Shown here in pieces: positions 51,620 to 62,000 of a stretch of 64,000 nt of DNA. The DNA lies in assembly GCA_033964015.1 (NCBI GenBank), contig CM066925.1, positions 13,190,204-13,254,203 on the forward strand, read 5' to 3'. Numbering within the stretch: the stretch's first letter is position 1; each line of letters starts with the position of its first letter. This DNA comes from Scolanthus callimorphus. Taxonomy: Eukaryota; Cnidaria; Anthozoa; Actiniaria; Edwardsiidae. The position numbers and the translations under genes are program-made. The notes below the pieces were generated by a model, which saw only the letters and a list, made by a program, of their open reading frames with translations, did no database searches and had not been told where the DNA came from.

Positions 51620-53076
51620 CATCACCATTCAATCATCTCTTTCCTCCTGGGCTTCTTTCATACTGATTTCGGCTATAAGCGCGCGCTCTTCTTTATTCAG
51701 AAATGCCAAAGCAATGTCCCACAACTACCACAATGCACCAGAGGCATAAAGACAATAAAAGACCGTAGAACGAAACAATGAGATGGAATACAATAGCTGC
51801 AATCAAAAATACAATACATCTTGCAACACCAAGAAAGACCCTAGCATTTTAACAGTTTGTTCGACAAATGTCCCACATCTACCGACATGCAGCGCGCGCG
51901 TGCGTTATAGCTGGGATGGTCCATCGACAGTTCTTCTAACCTAACCAAGACATTTTCAGCTGACCATTATTATTTTTTCTTCTCCTCAGGTAACAATGGG
52001 TACCCAGTGACGCATTTCTGGGTGCATCAAGACGATGGGATATACTTCGAATCTAAAGGCACGCATGATCACTTCCGGCCACAAGCACGTAGGGCCACAC
52101 CTGATAGGAACAATAATCGTATGCGCAACCTGAGCCCCAAGCAGGAAGGGACCAGCAGCGATGAGACTGAGAGAGGAGCTGCAGAGGCTGAGGTACTTAA
52201 AGGGGATCACGTTCAGGGCCCCAGAATGATCTGGGACTTGGAACGGTTGGCTCAAAGATGGATAACAAAGGGGGCATCTATTCGGGCGGAAAGATATCTA
52301 GTCAGTGAAAATGTTTCCATCAGCTTATTTCAAACATTTAACCCAGTACTTTTTAATAACCTAAATCGGAGCTGAGTGTGATGTCTGGCCATGATTCAAA
52401 GATAGTCAAGATAACGTGGTAATCACTTTCTCTCCTAGGAATCCTCAGTCTCCAAGCTTCCAGAATTCCATCGTCGCGGCCGTAAAAGAAAACATCCAGA
52501 CAGATACATTCCAATCCAGAAACTCCCCACTTCGCTCAGCCAATCGTACACTAATGATCTTCTACGGGGATACTCAATAGACGAGGAAGACCAATACGTC
52601 TGTGTCACGCTGCCCGAAACAGAACACTTAATGCAACGTGCGTTACTTTCGCATGATCACACACCGGTGTCTACATACGGGAGACTTTATCTATTGTGTC
52701 AGACCTTTAAGGATGTGGTTCCCGGATTTAACTTGTTGGAGACACGGATGATATGTCATGAGGTCAGCGGCTGGCCTGTTGTCATGGCGACGCTATATAA
52801 ACAGGGTACTCGTGAGGGGATTGTCCAGCATATGAAGACAATGGCAAGGTTGTGTTCGTCACCGAGAGAGGAGATATTTTCACCAAAGGTAATTGCCACT
52901 GCTCCGAAATCATCATGTTGTTCCTCAACGATTATTATCGACAGCTTTTTCAGGATCATCACAATAATAATAAACATCATCGGAAGGTTCTTCTCGTACT
53001 AAACATATTAATGTTCCTCATCCTCATCGTCGTTCTCATCCTCGTCCTCGTCTTCATCCTCATCCTCATCCTCATT

Positions 53077-53109
<33 letters not shown>

Positions 53110-55432
53110 ACCTTCGTTCTCATCCTTATCCTCATCCTCACCTTCATTCTAATCCTTATCCTCATCTTAATCTTCATTCTCATCTTCACTTTCAGCATCC
53201 ATCTATAATTGATGGCTCCTATCTCACCACCGCGCCTACTCAGCATGATCGCATCATAATAAACAAGCAAAGCCAGCTTCAACACTCATTCATAAATTTC
53301 TGAGCGCCCATCATCCACGACTCTAACCCCTTCTCCTCTCTTAATCAACAGTGGCAGATGGTAATACACGACTTCACCCCTGAACAAGCCCAGCTCGCCA
53401 TAGAGGCTATAGTAAACATGATCATAAACTCTCAAGTACAAACCCTTCTACGTGTCTTCCAATACAAAAGCGTCAGTTCCTTATATAAAATGCTCCGGGA
53501 AAAGGTCACAAGCAGTATGCAGTCCTATGAATCCCATTTCGAGTTGTGTAAGAGAGAGATTTTGAGCCGGTTACAAGATCCCGTCTTGACGATGAAGTTG
53601 GTGACACAATAAAGAGACTTACGATGGAGAAATGCACAGTGCAGGAGTTTGTAAGCGCCGATTACTTATTATCGGGTGAGTAGCACGCATGTACGCTACA
53701 AGTGGGCAGCGGCTGATCCGGGAAACGAGCCCCAGCCATACCTTCGTTAATTTCATATATGGAATGGTCTCAACTTAACACTGTTCCTCAATACTGCTTT
53801 AGAATACCGACCTTTTTTTTCAAAATGTCAGTGTGAATTTGTTGTTAATCTTGTGGCAAGGACGTGTGATTTTAATTAATCTAGTGCCATACTTTCTTGG
53901 CTTACTGAGATTTGAGATGATGGATTTTTTTCTTAGCTTGGTCAGCAGCTATCGGACCTAACCCTATAGGATTGAAGCACCTCAGTGAAAACAATGGAAA
54001 AACAAGAATAGAACGAGAATACAATAGAACAATGAGGAGCATCAAGCCAATAGCGTTAGATCTTAGGAGTAGCTACTACGTAACTGCCTTAGCTTACTCA
54101 GATCTACTCGATTTTCACTAACCTTATTCATGTCTTCACCGCAGGAGGCGTTTTTGGGACAGTAATCCGCGAGTTCTGGAACTTCTGGGGGAGCAGTCTG
54201 ATCGCTAGTAAGATCTTCCCTGTGGCGGCTTCTGTCGGGGCATTCAGCGAAAGAACAGAGGGCTGGAGAAAAGCGTTCACAGGTGAGCACAAGCTAATAC
54301 AATCCCGCATGATAATGCGCGCGCATTGTCTCTCATAGATCTTCATGAAATTGATATTGAGGATCGGGTATATGTTTGCTCTGTAGGGCGCGCTCTCTGC
54401 TACTGAATAACTCGTCAGGGATTCTACTCCTTTTATGAACTTTCGCAAAAGATGGCGCTGCCAGCAGTCGGTAAGTGGTAAACTCAGTTAACGAGTATAC
54501 CGCTGGAATGTCTGCCATATAGACCGATCCCGTCTTCGCATTAATTAACCATCAAACAATGGGCAGTTTTCCCTATGGAATTCAAAATGTCCGAGCAACA
54601 AACTCGAAATTTGAAGATTTTTAATGAATTCTTCAGCTTTTCGTAACGAAAATATAAAACCCATATACTATGAGCAAACTTCTAACACTTTCCTGAAATC
54701 GGTGTATTATCCATGCTCTATGGCAAAGTAAAATTTTGGCTAGTCCGACGTAGCAACAGTGACTAGGGAGTAGAACAATGAAGCGGGATCGGTCAATTGC
54801 CTTCACTCGTCCACATACAAGCGCGCATTCTCTAATCTAGAACTCCATTCTTTGCAGATCTGGATTGGCCATCTGAGCGGCAAAATGTCTCACTACAAGC
54901 TATGAGTGATGTTGTATTTAGGTGGATCAAATGTCAGAAGGACTTCTGGCCAAAATCAGGTAACTACGGAGTTCCTCTGTAGGTCGTTTAACCGAGCCTG
55001 TTATTTCAACAAAATAATAAAAAAATCGTCTGGTTTTTCGTGCAGTACAACTACTTACCTATTTACGACCCGCAAGGCCGCAAGGTGTTTTGTTCCAAGC
55101 TTGATCGGAGTCCAAAAGAAGGGCCAAAGAATATTATTTTTACCATTCTAGAAAGGAAAAACAATTTTAAGGTAGACACAGACAGTCTGTCAAGGAATAC
55201 CCAATAAATCCCCTTCTTTCTATTTATTTCAACTCTAATGCGTTAATGTTTTCCCTTCATTACAGCGCTAAGAGAAATAACAAGTTTTCCCTCCCCGACG
55301 GTGCGCTTACCAAGCCTGTATGACGAGCGTCGGCTCCAGCTTCTTAGGTCCGGCCACGAGAGAATGGGATCAGCCTTCCATCGACCTATCTCTTGTCGCA
55401 CAATATATATGCCTAGAATGCACTGGATTTGA
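47493..55432 (+). CDS. GCM-domain protein with a degenerate MULE transposase-like region
   Basis: Eleven exons: 47493-47616, 48098-48173, 49506-49653, 50295-50529, 50905-50979, 51990-52192, 52439-52888, 53352-53675, 54145-54282, 54858-54959, 55266-55432; about 680 residues. Residues 117-250 are a GCM (glial cells missing) zinc-binding DNA-recognition domain. It shows HISGWAMKYTNNHNKYVLKK, TCVGVLLCSKDC, NCPNATC, GYPVTHFW and YFESKGTHDHFRP. A basic patch, HRRGRKRKHPDR, follows at 298-309. Residues about 365-560 resemble the MULE transposase core: LYLLCQTFKDV, GWPVVMATLY and MVIHDFTPEQAQLAIEAI. The expected DGTF aspartate is Cys374, while Asp444 is kept. Exon 8 needs one extra base near 53590 to reach its donor in frame. 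Further 5' exons are possible, since an acceptor-like sequence precedes the ATG. The likely role is DNA binding as a transcription factor; the second region's role is unknown. Confidence 0.85.
47690..47840 (+). repeat. Duplicated copy of the exon-1 3' end and donor
   Basis: TGACACCGAAAACTCAAGTA and AAGAATTGGCGCTAA repeat the end of exon 1 and its splice donor (47600-47640). The preceding GACTGCGAAATGGCTTC also occurs at about 47048. A local duplication in intron 1 of the GCM-MULE gene. Confidence 0.75.
50742..50860. repeat. hAT-like remnant in a GCM-MULE intron
   Basis: AGGGCCCGACATTAAC followed by GTCGGCAAATAGTG and GTCGGCATC segments. It resembles the CAGGGC...GAAATT terminal motifs elsewhere. 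Only weakly supported. Confidence 0.35.
51181..51612. mobile_element. Element family E, complete copy with G/C-tract ends
   Basis: The left end is CCC plus about 22 G, then ACTCCTCATATTTTCAGACG and GGGGGTGCTCG. The right end is CGAGCACCCCCGTCTAAAAT, ATTGGGAGT and about 22 C. Inside are repeated TTTGCTATC(C/T)(C/T)TTAGGGG modules. It is in the intron between the two GCM-domain exons 50905-50979 and 51990-52192. Confidence 0.85.
53005..53205 (+). repeat. Pyrimidine-rich (CTCATCCTCGTC)n simple repeat
   Basis: About 200 bp almost without A or G runs on the plus strand, made of TCATCC and TCGTCC hexamers. It lies in the intron after exon 7. The long open frames on both strands here are compositional. 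Confidence 0.9.
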
Positions 55433-56278
55433 ATATTTTATATTTTATACTCGTTACGAATGATTTGAACTGTATTGATAGGGAGGATTTGGGTCAGGAG
55501 CGTGCTCATGTGCTATTGCGGTATTATAATAACTTTACTGGGCATTGCGGCATATTTTGCAGGGTAAAAATATTATTTAGTCCGCTGCTCTAAGCCAATC
55601 GAGAAAATCGCTCAAGTGTCTTTCATTTAGTAAATGGATGCCCTCTAAAGTTATTATAATAGTAATATAGTTGGTGTTCTTGGGCGTAAATGTTTTTGGC
55701 TCTTCTTGGGGATCATTTTATCCCTCGCCTGCGGCTAGCCGAATAACGTGAACTATATTATAATACCCCGCGTATAAGAACCTATACAAAATAACCCAAG
55801 CTAACATTTCCTTTTTAGATAGAAAACAAATAATATGAACCTGTTAGGGCTAAAATTATAGGTTCTTGTACGGGAGCTTTTTTAGAGTAATTTGTAATTA
55901 GCTTAAAGAGCCCCAGTGTACTTTCCGTGATCCTTCGTGCGCGCGAAGAAATAACTGTGAAACAGACGCTAAATGGCCAGAAATTTCTTAGTTATATGCA
56001 TATAACAGGGTTGCGTTACAAATTTGATATAGGGAATGAAACCAGTGCGCACGCGCCGCTGTTCTGTTCGATCACGCAACACGAGTTATCACGTGACCGA
56101 AACAAAGACAGCTTCCAGTGAGATTTGTCCGAGAAATGGACTGTAATTTTCAAAAAAAATTATTTCATCATGTAAATAGAAATTTATCGAGAATGATGCT
56201 TTTGCTAAGAGAAACAATAAAAGGTATTCACAGAAGCAAACAATGTCGATTATTGTATGAGCATTTAAATTCAAGCAC
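55433..56278. other. 3' flank of the GCM-MULE gene
   Basis: AT-rich sequence with no recognised gene or clear canonical poly(A) signal close to the stop codon. Confidence 0.4.
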
Positions 56279-56470
56279 TAGCCTGCTAGCAGGCGTTGGA
56301 GGCTGGTTTTATCGGCGAAACCCCGGAGTTCGTAGTCGCGAGCGCCATCTTGGATTTTTTGGCCGAGTGACAATGGGGCGAGTGACAACAAAAAAGCAAG
56401 ATGGCGCTCGCGACTACGAACTTCGGGGTTTCGCCGATAAAAATAGCCTCCAACACCTGCTAGCAGGCTA
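56279..56470. mobile_element. Mutator-like foldback element with 9-bp target duplication
   Basis: Starts TAGCCTGCTAGCAGG and ends CCTGCTAGCAGGCTA, with arms of about 75 bp that include TATCGGCGAAACCCCG. It is flanked by identical 9-mers TTCAAGCAC at 56270-56278 and 56471-56479. Same terminal design as 29486-29613. Confidence 0.85.
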
Positions 56471-57264
56471 TTCAAGCACTCAACCCTGATTTCCGGTGGA
56501 GAACCCCGATCGAGGACGCCGCGCGTTCCCAGAAATCCAAGATAGCGACAACGAACATGAACTTCGTGGTTTACCGCGATAAAATCACCATCTACCGCCT
56601 CCAAACAGATTATATTCATAAGTGGGTAAGTCAAGGAGACTTCTTGACTACGAAGTGAATTAAAGTGCCACTCAAGGCAGAAATCAACCACATTTCATCA
56701 AAAACATCCATTATCCAATAGAGAAAAGTGTTTTGCGCGCGCCGTGAATATTTGATTGATTTTTGAATATTTCCGATTGACGTTTTCATTTTGTTCAACT
56801 ATTCACGCCGCATGTTGTGGGATGAATGGTTCATGTGACATAACAACAAGACAAAGAAAGAAGAACAAAAAACTGTCTTTGTTATTCTTTCTTTGTCATG
56901 TTATTACAACACCGGAAGCATTGTTCTGTAGAGCTTCTGCCCCAAAAATGCATCGCGCATTGTTGAACGAAAAAAAACCCGCCAAGGTCATAACATTTGT
57001 CCCATTTGAAGGATTTATCTTAAAATGCGATTTGAGACAAATAATTTAATCATTCATTGACCACAAACAATAAGTTTATTCTCTACCATAATTATTGCGT
57101 ACGGGCTACTTACAAATTATTGTAGAAGGTATATAACATTTTTTGTTGTTTTTAAAATACGTGATAAAGATAGAAAGCTATTGGCTCTTTCGACCTATGC
57201 TTTGTTAAACATCAAATTGTCTATCACTGGGTGAAATAGAGGCAATTTAGAAGGTTGTTGAGAG

Positions 57265-57874
57265 CAGGGCCTGAAATCAAGTTGTTATTTTTCGTCGCAA
57301 CGTTTTAGTACTGCTTTTGACTAAATGGAACATACCACCACGTTAAGTCGCCTCAAGGGGCTAATAGGCATTAGTCAAATCACACTAGTGGTATATTATT
57401 AATGCTGCGTTCTGATTGGTTGAGCTACTAGTAGGCTATAAGTTATAGCCTACTAGTAGCGAAAAGTGTCGGATTTGAAAGCCAGAAAATGGCAAATGAC
57501 CAGACAAAAACATACTAGTGTGATTTGACTAAAACAATTATTCCTCTCGCCCTCATGGCCTCTGAGTCAATAGCCCATTCGGCCTCCAGCCTCATGGGCT
57601 ATTGACTCAGAGCCCATTCGGGCTCAAGGAATAATTGTTAAATATTCGTATTCGAACGGTCAGACTGGGACGAACACTCAAGTAAGGCTCATGCGGGTGA
57701 TTCTTTTGTTTCACTATTTCCAGCTCAGTGCACTTGGAAAAGGCGAAACAAAAGAATCACCCGCATGAGCCTTACTTGAGTGTTCGTCCCAGTCTGGCCG
57801 TTTGCATACGAATATTGCCTATTGCTCCTTGTCAATCTGGCGACTTTTAAAAAAATTGTTAATTTCAGGCCCTG
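57265..57874. mobile_element. Nested foldback cluster with CAGGGCCTGAAAT ends
   Basis: Outer inverted ends CAGGGCCTGAAATC and AATTTCAGGCCCTG enclose three successive hairpins. The first, 57373-57534, has TAGTCAAATCACACTAGT arms and an inner TAGGCTATAAGTTATAGCCTA palindrome. The second, about 57533-57633, has AACAATTATTCC arms. The third, about 57646-57828, has arms of about 65 bp, CAGACTGGGACGAACACTCA. The outer ends look hAT-like; the inner ones are separate insertions or a composite. Confidence 0.75.
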
Positions 57875-58184
57875 ACTATTGGTCAAAATTTCAAACCCAG
57901 TAAGAGTCACGTACAAAACAAGATAAAAATGAAAATAATAATAATCAAGCAAGTATAGTTAAAAGTATAACAACGTTATTCCAATGCATAGCATTGTACT
58001 AGTTCTGAGATGAAAGTTTACAAGTCACCTAACTATTTGTATACAAACACTGAACAACAACGGCCTGTTTTGCAGGGGCAGGGTCAAACACTTTATGCAT
58101 GTTTACGAGTTGGTGATGTCTATTGTTGACAGTGTCGGGAAAGCAATACTCTTCATTTGTCTCATAACAAGAAACGTTAGTTAA

Positions 58185-58404
58185 AGAGCCTGAGACAGCC
58201 GCCATTTTGTCAGCCTAGCAACATGCCGAGTCAGAGAAAGCATCCATTTCCATCAGCTGATTTAGGGAATGTACAACAATTTTCTGTATCGAATTTAGTA
58301 GATCAAAGTATAAACCCTTGTTTGTGGATAGATAAGAGTTCTACAAGGAATTCATCTACTTAATATCGAATGAAAACAATAACAAAGATGTGACTGACTA
58401 GGGC
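58185..58404 (+). mobile_element. MITE family A, copy 3
   Basis: Begins (TTAA)AGAGCCTGAGACAGCC with GAAAGCATCCATTTCCATC inside. The right end GACTGACTAGGG is degraded. Confidence 0.75.
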
Positions 58405-59013
58405 AAGATCCACTCATTGTCACACTTGATATCTTAAAGGGGCTCTTGCACGCTTGCTGGCCACTTCTCTGACAAGAAAATAGCTCAAATCGGAATCCAA
58501 TTCCATCCTCTTGATAACAGGTCAAAACAACCTAGAATTGTATTTGTTTAACACTTGAAAGGTTTTTTCTATTAATCTGAAGGATTATTTTGATTACTAT
58601 GGCAAATGTGCATGTGTTTTCACGGTTGCAATTTTACTTATTTTATGTCCACGGTGGACGAATATTGAGCGTGTGAGAGCCCTTTAATAACATCCTAAAA
58701 TGTCCAACAAATAGAAATGTGAACCAATCAGATAAAATAACAATGTCCAAATTTGTTTTGCGTATTGTAGATGTCCCCTCGTTGGGTGTTTAAAAATTCT
58801 AAAACAGCAAATGTACTGTTCACTTTCACATCTTTGTGACTCTTGAATGTGATAATGTTGCCACCGTGTTGTGTTTGTATTATGTAATGTCGTTTCTTTG
58901 TTTCATAAAGGTTAAAATTACGCTTATGCTTGATGTATTCAATATAAATGCTTAATAAAAACAAATCAAGAGCATTGCTTTTTCAAAATGTTAAGTTACA
59001 AGTCTAATTTGAA

Positions 59014-62000
59014 CTAGGAGTCGAGACGAGCAAGCTCCATTGTGAATAAACCTATATTCTCCATGTCATGAAGTACGAAGTATATCTGCTTCAGGGAAGA
59101 AGCCATAGCAGATACGAAGTAGTTAGAGATTGCCTTCAGTGTTACCTGGGCAGCCATAGCTTTGGGGTACTTGTTTCTGTAAAGGAAATAGAAAAAAAAG
59201 TTAGTTCAATTCAATTCATCATAGACTGCTTGCAGTCCCTTCTTTGGCGAATGTCTGTAAACAGAGAGAAAGTCCTAGTCTACATTGTAGTGTGTTTGCG
59301 CGCTCGTATTTCCAACTCACAAGAGAGTCTACATTGTAGGTGTTGGGTAACAAGCAGCTTTCAGCGCTCCTCTAGTGAGACTCCTCCATGGTGCTGTTTC
59401 TCTCGTGAATTAGGACTTTCTCACGATTTACGCAGTCTAAATTTATCTTTATTGCACACACGTTAGATACATATTTGCATCTTTTTAAGTAATAATAAGA
59501 GAGAGATATTATTAGGAAGAAAAAGGAAAAAGTCATTTTCGAATTGTGCTCGCTAGCCAAAGTAGAACAAGCTTTTGAGTTGGCCACAAGGACTCATCAA
59601 AGTGAATGAGGATTCAGTCTCACGCTGAATGAGCTTTGCATTGTATCAACTGTTAAACAAACAATATTGCACTTCATGTACTAATATATGCTTCTAAATG
59701 CTAATGCTTTTAAATTACCACAACAGAATGCTACATGATTGCATTAAATTAGTTTTTTGGAGGGAGGGGGGTACTTGAAATATGTTGCTGTTAATGGATC
59801 ATAAGTCTCCAATGAGCTCCCCAAGTCAAGAAAACAAAAATTTTAAATTTTGAGTAAAAAATGTTTTCGAAGGTGTCAAAAGTTAGAAATTGAGGCTCCG
59901 CTGACAAAAATTCTCTTCAGGCCCAAAATTGCCATCCACAGCCTGTTCTTGCCAGAGCATAAAACAAAGCAGTTTCACATCCCAGTCCAGGACAAAAGTT
60001 GATGAAATGCATTTGACTATGGATTTGCAATTGTTGTCTTTGTTGCCCTCATTACAAATTAAAATCTAATAATTGTGGCTACTTACGCCCCAGTTCCAAC
60101 AGAAGGAATAGCGATGATTTTGAGGTTCTTCTCATCAGCAAGTGTTAGGACATTCTTGACAGCCTTCTCCAGATCATCTGAGGATGTCTCTGAATCTTCA
60201 CTGTACACTGGGGCATGGACATTAATCACATAGGGTGCAGGGAAGTTATGTCCATCACAAATGGCAGCTGGAAAGAGAAAAAGAATTTGTACAATTTGTG
60301 TTACATATAGAGCGGTTTTCACATGACTGTCGTGAAAACAATTGCAATTGAGCAATCACTAGCCAATCAGAATTGAGAGAAATCACGACTTGCTCCTAAA
60401 TGGCTTTTTTCTCAGCCAATTGCAAGCCAAACCAATTACTTAGTAATTACACAATTGTATTTACTACAGAAATTGATTGGCTGAGAAAAACGAGTAGCCA
60501 ATGAAAACGCAAAGCAATCGCCAGCCCCTTTTTCGATTGATTCCCCCATACATTTACTGTATTTGCAAGAGCAAGGTTTCAACCCTGAGCCCTGAGGTAG
60601 CAACACTCACCATCCGACAAGGCCAGGTCCCCACTGTCTTTTGCTACTTTAGCGACTTCATCTTTGAATTCCTTGCCGCCAGCCTTAGCAAGACTACCAC
60701 CTTATGCAAATACATACAAAAACATTTTACAATCAATTAACTGAACCATACTGTGTGCTGCTAGATGACTTTTTAAACAAGTTTGGTTGTTTGGGAGGGT
60801 TTCCTTACTGAGTTTTAACTGGGTCATGATAATATGCAAGTTTTAATTGGGTCAATATGATATGCAAGTCCTATTTACTTCTCTTACTGACAGTTGGTTG
60901 AATGGGTTTAATTTCTGATTTGCTGAGCGAATGACTGTGGTGTTTGTCTGTAGTTGTCTTACATTTCAGCAAGTGCCTTGCATGTGTGTAGTTGTGTTAC
61001 ATTCCACAGGCATTTTTGAAGAAAAGTGAATGTGCACCCTTATAAGTGGAATCATCCACTCATCCATCTGAAATCCACTAAGAAACTTCAGTGAGTGACA
61101 TTGCGCCCCATAATAATAACTCATCTATGCGTCGCACATTCACAAGTTAAAAAGCACAATTTAAGTTGACACTAACCTACATCTCCAGACAAGCTGAAGG
61201 AAGCATTAGTAGGGTGAACAATTGCATCAGCTTCAATGTTACAGATTTCTCCTTGGACAACAGTTAACTACAATTAAAGATTTGAATGCACCATTTAGTA
61301 AGAGGGAATTACGAAAAAGTCTTCCAACAAAATATTCAGATAAAAACATATGGTCTTCTCACCTTCTGTCCAAGGAAAAGGGTCTTTTCAGAGAGGACGG
61401 AAAAGCCAGCACCTGGCCCTTTGTCAGCCTTGCCCTTACCCTAAAATGAAAGTCAGATCAGATCTGTTCATCATACATTAAAGGCCCTAAGCACCCAAGT
61501 CATATTGCAGGCCCATAAGAATAAAACGCAGTTGAAAACTTGATGCAAATTTTCAGCTTCATCTTGTGAAATGCAAAGAACAATAGGAACCCCTTTGGGA
61601 CCTACAGTATCAGCCAATCACAGCTGTTGAATGACAATAGATCTAATTGAAAACAAAGAGCAAAGGTTCCCCATTAAAATGGGCCTTTAAACTTATTGTC
61701 TGATAAGTTTTGGTATGGGTACCTATCCATGAAGCAGACATATTCACTGAATCTTAGCCAATGTTTCACCCAATTTCTTAGAAGATAACTTTACCTTGGC
61801 TTTAGGCTTAGGAGCAGCCTTGCTGGGTGATTTGGGTGGTGCTTTTCCCTTTGCTGCAGGAGGAGCTTTCTTGGGGGACACTGGTTTCTTAGATGCTGCG
61901 GGTGCAGGCTTGGGCTTCTTGGCTTTCAGTTCTTCAGGGGCAACAAGCTTTCCTCCTTTTCTTTTCTTGAGCAACTCAGGGTGTATGTTCGGCAAAACTC

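Noticed and set aside
52193..52375. Read-through extension of GCM-MULE exon 6
   Set aside because: A donor (GAG/gtactt) at 52192 joins exon 7 in phase, and the extension has no family resemblance. An isoform ending at 52375 cannot be excluded.
52852..53208. Leu/Val/Ile-rich frame resembling a membrane protein
   Set aside because: It is the translation of the pyrimidine-rich simple repeat inside a GCM-MULE intron.
56278..56691. Open frames on both strands through 56.1-56.7 kb
   Set aside because: They read across the arms of the Mutator-like foldback and mirror each other.
59146..59176. Short macroH2A exon with donor CAG/gtaaca
   Set aside because: Reading on past that GT gives the conserved C-terminal macro-domain sequence to a stop at 59014, so the exon continues.
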